Of a DNA stretch of 5,608 bases, positions 1 through 3,620 are shown piece by piece. Position 1 is the first letter of the stretch; every line of letters begins with the position of its first letter. The DNA comes from Acidobacteriaceae bacterium (lineage in GTDB: Bacteria > Acidobacteriota > Terriglobia > Terriglobales > SbA1): contig PLEA01000472.1 in the NCBI GenBank assembly GCA_003136335.1, positions 1 to 5,608 on the forward strand, given 5' to 3'. The notes beneath the pieces are model-generated. The model saw nothing but the letters and a program-made list of their open reading frames with translations, was not told where the DNA came from and did no database searches. Position numbers and translations under genes: made by a program.

Positions 1-888
1 ATGTTCAACCAGCACGCCAAGTGGTTGGAGAAGTCGAAGAAAGAACTCTCGTGGCGCGCGCCCGTGCCGTCGATCAATATCCTCATCACATCTCTGGTGT
101 GGCGGCAGGATCACAACGGCTTCACCCACCAGGATCCAGGATTTCTTGATGTGGTCACGAACAAGAGTCCAGACGTAGTTCGTATTTATCTACCGCCCGA
201 CGCGAACTGTCTGCTGAGCGTAGCTGATCATTGTCTCCGCTCGCGCGACTATGTCAACGTCATCGTGGCCGACAAGCAGGAACATCTCCAATATTTGTCC
301 ATGGAAGACGCGGTAAAGCATTGCACCAAAGGCCTCGGCATCTGGGACTGGGCGTCCACCGATGACGGTGACGATCCCGATGTGGTGATGACCTGCGCCG
401 GCGATATCCCGACCATGGAATCCCTTGCGGCCGTCGCCATTCTGAAAGAACATTTCCACGATTTGAAAATCCGCTTCGTGAACGTCGTCGATCTTTTCCG
501 GCTCATGCCGGCGAGCGAGCATCCGCACGGTCTCTCCGATCGCGATTTCGATTCTCTCTTTACCGTCGACAAGCCCGTCATCTTCAACTTCCATTCCTAT
601 GCCTCGCTCATTCACAAGCTCAGTTACCGGCGCAGGAATCATGACAACATTCATGTGCGTGGCTACAAGGAAAAAGGAAACATAAACACTCCTCTCGAAC
701 TTGCCATCATTAATCAGATCGACCGCTTCGACTTGGCCATCGATGTTATCGATCGTGTTCCACGCCTGCGCTCCATTGGCGCCCACGTCAAGGAATGGCT
801 TAAAGGTCAAATCATCGAGAGCGTCAACTACGCTCACGCCGAAGGCATCGATAAAGAAGAAATTCGCAACTGGAAGTGGCCGGAGTAA
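1..888 (+). CDS. xfp: Phosphoketolase (xylulose-5-P/fructose-6-P), C-terminal part, 5'-truncated by window
   Basis: This TPP-dependent cytosolic enzyme cleaves xylulose-5-phosphate (and often fructose-6-phosphate) with inorganic phosphate, giving acetyl phosphate plus glyceraldehyde-3-phosphate (or erythrose-4-phosphate). The visible 295 residues cover the end of the middle pyrimidine-type domain and the whole C-terminal domain. Family signatures are WRQDHNG (34-40) and THQDPGF (42-48), whose Gln, His, Asn and His line the active site in known structures. Others are [10 protein letters not shown] (63-72), [18 protein letters not shown] and the terminal EIRNWKWPE. Full-length members have about 790-800 residues, so some 500 are missing upstream. 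The first codon is ATG, but it lies inside the conserved MFNQHAKWL segment, so it is an internal Met and not the start. The TAA stop is followed after 2 bases by acetate kinase, indicating one operon. The family call is very secure; substrate preference cannot be read from this part. Confidence 0.96.
   Translation: MFNQHAKWLEKSKKELSWRAPVPSINILITSLVWRQDHNGFTHQDPGFLDVVTNKSPDVVRIYLPPDANCLLSVADHCLRSRDYVNVIVADKQEHLQYLSMEDAVKHCTKGLGIWDWASTDDGDDPDVVMTCAGDIPTMESLAAVAILKEHFHDLKIRFVNVVDLFRLMPASEHPHGLSDRDFDSLFTVDKPVIFNFHSYASLIHKLSYRRRNHDNIHVRGYKEKGNINTPLELAIINQIDRFDLAIDVIDRVPRLRSIGAHVKEWLKGQIIESVNYAHAEGIDKEEIRNWKWPE
882..885 (+). promoter_or_regulatory. Shine-Dalgarno of acetate kinase, inside the phosphoketolase 3' end
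   Basis: GGAG lies 5 bases before the ATG at 891, within the last codons of the phosphoketolase gene. It decides the start. The in-frame GTG at 876 has no comparable purine-rich site before it and would add only five residues (MAGVR) ahead of the family's N-terminus. The location implies translational coupling of the two genes. Confidence 0.7.
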
Positions 889-890
889 GA

Positions 891-2042
891 ATGGCAAGCG
901 AGTCGGCCAACCAAGACGGCCCTATCCTCGTCCTCAACAGCGGCTCGTCTTCGCTGAAGTTCGGCATCTACCGCCGCGGCGCAACCGACGAAGAGCCGCT
1001 GCTGACTGGCAGCGCCGAGGGCATTGGACGAGATAACGGATCCTTACGAATTCGTTCCGCGGAAGGAAAGCCCCTACTGCAGCGCGACTGCATTCACGAA
1101 TCTCAGAGCGAGGCGCTCGTCGCCCTCGCCGCGGCTATACGGCAACATAATCACGACACGCCGGTCGCTGTCGGACACCGGGTAGTGCATGGCGGTCCTA
1201 AGCTCTGCAAACATCAACTCATCACCCCGCAGGTCCTCGATCATCTGCGAGCCGCTATACACTTCGCCCCGCTGCACATCCCGCAGGCTCTCTCGCTGAT
1301 CGCGGCCGCGCAATCGATCTTTCCTTCGGCGTCGCAATTCGCCTGCTTCGACGATGCTTTCCATCAAACCATTCCAGAGGTTTCATCGCATTTCCCACTC
1401 CCGCAGCGCTACTTCGACGGCGGAATTCGCCGCTATGGCTTCCACGGTATTTCTTACGAGTCTCTGGTGCATCATTTCGGCGCGAAGCTTCCCGCACGAG
1501 CCATCTTTGCGCATCTGGGTAACGGATCGAGCCTCTGTGCGCTTCGAAACGGAATATCCATCGACACCACCATGGGCCTCACTCCCACTGGCGGCATTCC
1601 TATGGCCACGCGATCTGGCGACCTCGATCCCGGCGTTATTATTTATCTTTTACGCAAGGAGAAGCTCGACGCCGACAAGCTTGAGGGTCTGCTCAACCAT
1701 CAGTGCGGCCTGTTCGCACTATCTTCCGGCGAAGGCGACATGAAGGCACTGACGGCGCGCGCCGATCTTAATGATGCAAAAGCAGGTCTTGCTCTGGATG
1801 TCTTTGCCGTGTCGGTACGAAAGACAATCGGGGCCTACATGGCTCTGCTGGGCGGTGCGGATCTTCTCGTCTTCACCGGCGGCATCGGAGAGCACAGCGA
1901 TCGCATTCGATCCGCGGCCACCAACGGGCTTGAACGTCTTGGTCTCACTGCAGATAAGATTCAGGTTGTCGCCACCCAGGAAGAGCAACAGATCGCCCGT
2001 CACTGTCGCACCATGCTGGCGTATATAGAGGTCCGTAAATAA
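891..2042 (+). CDS. ackA: Acetate kinase (phosphoketolase-linked type)
   Basis: This cytosolic ASKHA-fold kinase interconverts acetyl phosphate + ADP with acetate + ATP. Placed 2 bases behind phosphoketolase, it very likely harvests that enzyme's acetyl phosphate as ATP. From ATG 891 the protein has 383 residues, slightly short of the usual ~400. Motifs in order are NSGSSSLK (16-23, substrate-binding Asn16), GHRVVHGG (95-102, Arg97), FDDAFHQTIP (153-162, Asp154), RRYGFHGIS (180-188, His185), HLGNGSS (208-214), DTTMGLTPTGG (225-235), MATRSGDLDPG (238-248, Arg241), SSGEGDMK (278-285), FTGGIGEHS (328-336) and a C-terminal TQEEQQIA. The core catalytic residues are present. Departures from the textbook enzyme are FDD for FDT, Lys285 where the Methanosarcina enzyme has an adenine-contacting Arg, and GEHS for GENS. 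An alternative GTG start at 876 lacks a ribosome-binding site. A propionate or butyrate kinase role is possible but less likely given the neighbour. Confidence 0.95.
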   Translation: MASESANQDGPILVLNSGSSSLKFGIYRRGATDEEPLLTGSAEGIGRDNGSLRIRSAEGKPLLQRDCIHESQSEALVALAAAIRQHNHDTPVAVGHRVVHGGPKLCKHQLITPQVLDHLRAAIHFAPLHIPQALSLIAAAQSIFPSASQFACFDDAFHQTIPEVSSHFPLPQRYFDGGIRRYGFHGISYESLVHHFGAKLPARAIFAHLGNGSSLCALRNGISIDTTMGLTPTGGIPMATRSGDLDPGVIIYLLRKEKLDADKLEGLLNHQCGLFALSSGEGDMKALTARADLNDAKAGLALDVFAVSVRKTIGAYMALLGGADLLVFTGGIGEHSDRIRSAATNGLERLGLTADKIQVVATQEEQQIARHCRTMLAYIEVRK

Positions 2043-2061
2043 CTTGGCCCTCAGCCTGATC

Positions 2062-2796
2062 TTACTTCGGGTACCAGTCGAGCAGCCGCACCTCAATACT
2101 GGTCCCTTCCAAAGCTTTCTTAAACACTTCCAGGTCCGAGCCGCGATAGTGGTAGGGAATCACAATTTTTGGATGGAACGCCTTGACCGCATCGGCGGCC
2201 TCTTCGGGCGGCATGGTGTATGGCAAATTCATGCACACGAATGCCACATCAATATTCTTGAGCGCGCGCATCTCCGGAATGCCTTCGGTATCGCCCGAAA
2301 AGTAGAAGCGCTTGCCGCCATAGGTCAGAACGTAGCCGTTGCCGCGTCCCTTATCGTGAAAAAGTTTTCCCGGCTCGGGTCCGCGCTTCAAGTTGTAAGC
2401 GGGGATCGCCTCGATCGTCCAGCCCTGCCAAGTTTTCGTTTCTCCATTGGCAATAGGCTTGGCGCTTGTGACGGTCTGGACGACTGCCGGCGCTGCAAAA
2501 ATCTCCGTGTCCGCCTTGCTCGCATCCTTGATCGAATCCGGGTCCATGTGATCGCCGTGAATGTCGGTGATCAGAATCAGGTCGGCCTTTGGCAGTCCTG
2601 AAAACTTCACGGGCTTGGCGGGATCGAGATAGATCGTTTTTCCTCCCGCCTCGATCAGCGTGCTGGCGTGGTTCAGAGGAGTGATCTTGACCGGCCCGGC
2701 CGAGGTCGGAAAGACTTGCGGCTCGGCAGCTGACTGCGCCAGCGGCACCGCCAAAAGAAGAGTGAAAACGGAGCAGAGAACAAGCAGCACCTTCAT
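2062..2796 (-). CDS. Exported MBL-fold metal-dependent hydrolase, UlaG-like
   Basis: This 244-residue protein belongs to the metallo-beta-lactamase superfamily, in the group resembling UlaG (L-ascorbate-6-phosphate lactonase). Residues 1-23 look like a Sec signal peptide: Lys2, a hydrophobic core from 3 to 19, then AQSA/A as a likely signal peptidase I site. No lipobox is visible, so a periplasmic location is inferred. Fold motifs are NHAST (42-46), LDP (57-59), TDIHGDHMD (77-85), FHDKGRGNGYV (146-156), SGDTEG (167-172) and PYHYR (214-218). Probable metal ligands are His80, Asp82, His83, His147, Asp169 and His216. The first His of the common HxHxDH motif is Asp78 here. The start at 2796 has GAGG (2803-2806) 6 bases upstream. 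The gene is convergent with acetate kinase (19-bp gap) and divergent from vapB. The substrate cannot be told; a link to the phosphoketolase pathway is not supported. Confidence 0.88.
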   Translation of the reverse strand: MKVLLVLCSVFTLLLAVPLAQSAAEPQVFPTSAGPVKITPLNHASTLIEAGGKTIYLDPAKPVKFSGLPKADLILITDIHGDHMDPDSIKDASKADTEIFAAPAVVQTVTSAKPIANGETKTWQGWTIEAIPAYNLKRGPEPGKLFHDKGRGNGYVLTYGGKRFYFSGDTEGIPEMRALKNIDVAFVCMNLPYTMPPEEAADAVKAFHPKIVIPYHYRGSDLEVFKKALEGTSIEVRLLDWYPK

Positions 2797-2802
2797 TAAG
2801 AA

Positions 2803-2806
2803 CCTC
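2803..2806 (-). promoter_or_regulatory. Shine-Dalgarno of the MBL-fold gene
   Basis: On the minus strand GAGG, within AGGCGAGG (2810-2803), sits 6 bases before the ATG at 2796-2794. It supports that start, which also places the signal peptide exactly at the N-terminus. Confidence 0.65.
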
Positions 2807-2884
2807 GCCTCATTCGTTTTTGTTTGAGCCGTGAACCGACTTTCCCAATCGAACCCGCCATGAAAACTAGAGTCGGAAGATTTC

Positions 2885-2890
2885 TATAAT
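2885..2890 (+). promoter_or_regulatory. Probable sigma-70 -10 box of vapBC
   Basis: TATAAT is a perfect -10 consensus 29 bases before the vapB ATG. The best -35 candidate is weak: ATGAAA at 2860-2865, matching 4 of 6 with a long 19-bp spacer. Transcription would start near 2896-2898, inside the palindrome at 2891-2912, giving a leader of about 23 bases. A poor -35 with a strong -10 is plausible for an autoregulated toxin-antitoxin promoter, but the assignment is by eye. Confidence 0.55.
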
Positions 2891-2912
2891 TTAGTATACC
2901 ATGGTATACTAA
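2891..2912. promoter_or_regulatory. Perfect 22-bp palindrome, probable VapB/VapBC operator
   Basis: The 18-bp core AGTATACCATGGTATACT (2893-2910) is its own reverse complement, and two more bases on each side (TT and AA) keep the symmetry. Inside, the self-complementary hexamer GTATAC occurs twice (2894-2899 and 2904-2909), exactly 10 bp apart around CATG, so the same face of the helix is presented twice. The site directly follows the -10 box and covers the predicted transcription start, where a repressor would block transcription. VapB antitoxins typically bind inverted repeats in their own promoter, so this is the natural operator candidate. The function is inferred; the symmetry is read directly. 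Confidence 0.72.
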
Positions 2913-2919
2913 TGCCAAC

Positions 2920-3174
2920 ATGCCGCTTAGTATCAAGAGCATCGAGGCAGAACGTTTGGCTCGCGAAGTCGCCGCCAAGACCGGCGAATCTTTAACCGAA
3001 GCCATCCAGAAGGCCTTGGAAGAGCGCTTGGCTCGTCTCAAGCAGCAGCGAGGGAGTCAAATTCTCGCCAGTCAGTTAGACGAGATTCTAAGCCGAGTGG
3101 ACCAATTGCCAATTTTGGATGCCCGCACTCCGGACGAGATTCTCGGCTACGATGAGCGCGGGCTGCCGCGCTGA
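2920..3174 (+). CDS. vapB: VapB-type antitoxin, Rv0623-like (PSK_trans_fac family)
   Basis: This 84-residue antitoxin is expected to neutralise the adjacent VapC ribonuclease and to repress its own operon. The N-terminal part, MPLSIKSIEAERLARE, followed by TGESLTEAIQKALEERL (21-37), is the DNA-binding and dimerising segment typical of Rv0623-like VapB proteins. A charged helix (about 34-60) follows. The C-terminal tail LPILDARTPDEILGYDE (63-79), ending GLPR, matches the toxin-wrapping tail of this family. Length is normal. The start at 2920 is fixed by the conserved N-terminus; no convincing Shine-Dalgarno precedes it. The stop is 7 bases before vapC. A near-consensus -10 and a perfect palindrome lie just upstream. 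The family is secure; binding to the palindrome is inferred. Confidence 0.92.
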   Translation: MPLSIKSIEAERLAREVAAKTGESLTEAIQKALEERLARLKQQRGSQILASQLDEILSRVDQLPILDARTPDEILGYDERGLPR

Positions 3175-3181
3175 TCCGCCT

Positions 3182-3571
3182 ATGGTTATCGACACCTCCG
3201 CCCTCGCAGCTATTTTTTTCGCCGAGCCAGAGCGTCCGAAATTCCTCTCTGCCCTCACCGCCGCCGGTAATCGCTTGATCTCCGCCGCGAGTGTGCTCGA
3301 AACTGGGATAGTTCTCGAAAGCCGACAAGGCGAGGCTGCCGGCCGCGAGTTCGATCTCTTCGTTGTTCGCGCGGGTCTCCAGATCGTACCCGTAGACGCC
3401 GAACAAGCCGAACTCGCCCGCTCGGCTTGGCGCAAATACGGAAAAGGCCGTCACCCGGCAGCGCTCAATTTCGGCGACTGTTTTGCTTACGCGCTCGCCA
3501 AGGCATCCAGCGAGCCGCTGCTGGCGAAGGGCACGGATTTCAGTCTCACCGATATCGACACTCTTAAATGA
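3182..3571 (+). CDS. vapC: VapC-type toxin, PIN-domain ribonuclease
   Basis: This 129-residue PIN-domain protein is a Mg2+-dependent RNase. Family members cut tRNA or rRNA, usually stopping growth when VapB is lost. The start at 3182 gives MVIDTSAL, the standard VapC N-terminus; a longer reading from 3119 would add 21 unrelated residues and overlap vapB. The acidic active-site set is complete: Asp4 (VIDTSA), Glu40 (ASVLETG), Asp99 (NFGDCFAYALA) and Asp119 (GTDFSLTDI). The toxin therefore looks intact, not decayed. HPAALNFGDC is a common form of the third motif in the VapC group paired with Rv0623-like antitoxins. It lies 7 bases behind vapB with no clear ribosome-binding site, so translation is probably coupled to the antitoxin. 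The RNA target cannot be predicted from sequence alone. Confidence 0.93.
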   Translation: MVIDTSALAAIFFAEPERPKFLSALTAAGNRLISAASVLETGIVLESRQGEAAGREFDLFVVRAGLQIVPVDAEQAELARSAWRKYGKGRHPAALNFGDCFAYALAKASSEPLLAKGTDFSLTDIDTLK

Positions 3572-3574
3572 AAG

Positions 3575-3620
3575 GCGGCCCGCAGACCTCCTACTCACAA
3601 CTCGTTACCCTGCAAGCCGC
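3575..3620. terminator. Possible weak bidirectional terminator between vapC and EF-G gene
   Basis: GCGGC (3575-3579) and GCAG (3582-3585) pair with CTGC (3610-3613) and GCCGC (3616-3620), leaving a 2x2 internal loop (CC/AA) and a 24-base apical loop. The right arm touches the last base of the EF-G stop codon. On the plus strand T-rich sequence (TATTCTTCC) follows; on the minus strand CCTTTCATTT follows. It lies between convergent genes, where a shared terminator is expected, but the large loop and poor T-runs make it weak. Confidence 0.35.

Noticed and set aside
1..3. ATG at position 1 as a real gene start
   Set aside because: It begins inside a conserved internal segment of phosphoketolase; the gene plainly continues upstream of the window.
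876..890. GTG at 876 as the acetate kinase start
   Set aside because: No ribosome-binding site precedes it, while the ATG at 891 has GGAG 5 bases upstream and gives a family-like N-terminus.
190..897. Open 235-codon frame on the minus strand opposite phosphoketolase
   Set aside because: The opposite strand encodes an unmistakable phosphoketolase throughout; the antisense product resembles no family I recognise and is a typical shadow in GC-biased coding DNA.
2029..2051. Hairpin AGGTCC / GGCCCT as a terminator between acetate kinase and the MBL gene
   Set aside because: The short 6-bp stem contains a mismatch and no T-run follows on either strand; there is too little to call a terminator.
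2044..2601. Open 185-codon frame on the plus strand opposite the MBL gene
   Set aside because: The minus strand carries signal peptide and metal motifs with a good ribosome-binding site; the plus-strand product shows no family features.
2901..2912. Four-codon mini-ORF ATG-GTA-TAC-TAA inside the palindrome
   Set aside because: It is a by-product of the palindrome's sequence and has no ribosome-binding site, so it is unlikely to be a regulatory leader peptide.
2796..3041. Minus-strand 81-codon frame antisense to vapB whose stop overlaps the MBL start (TAATG)
   Set aside because: The TAATG overlap looks like coupling, but the product has no recognisable features, runs through the palindrome and promoter, and is the shadow of a clear vapB gene.
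3119..3181. Upstream start for vapC at 3119
   Set aside because: It would add 21 non-family residues overlapping vapB; the VapC family begins at MVIDTSA, which corresponds to 3182.
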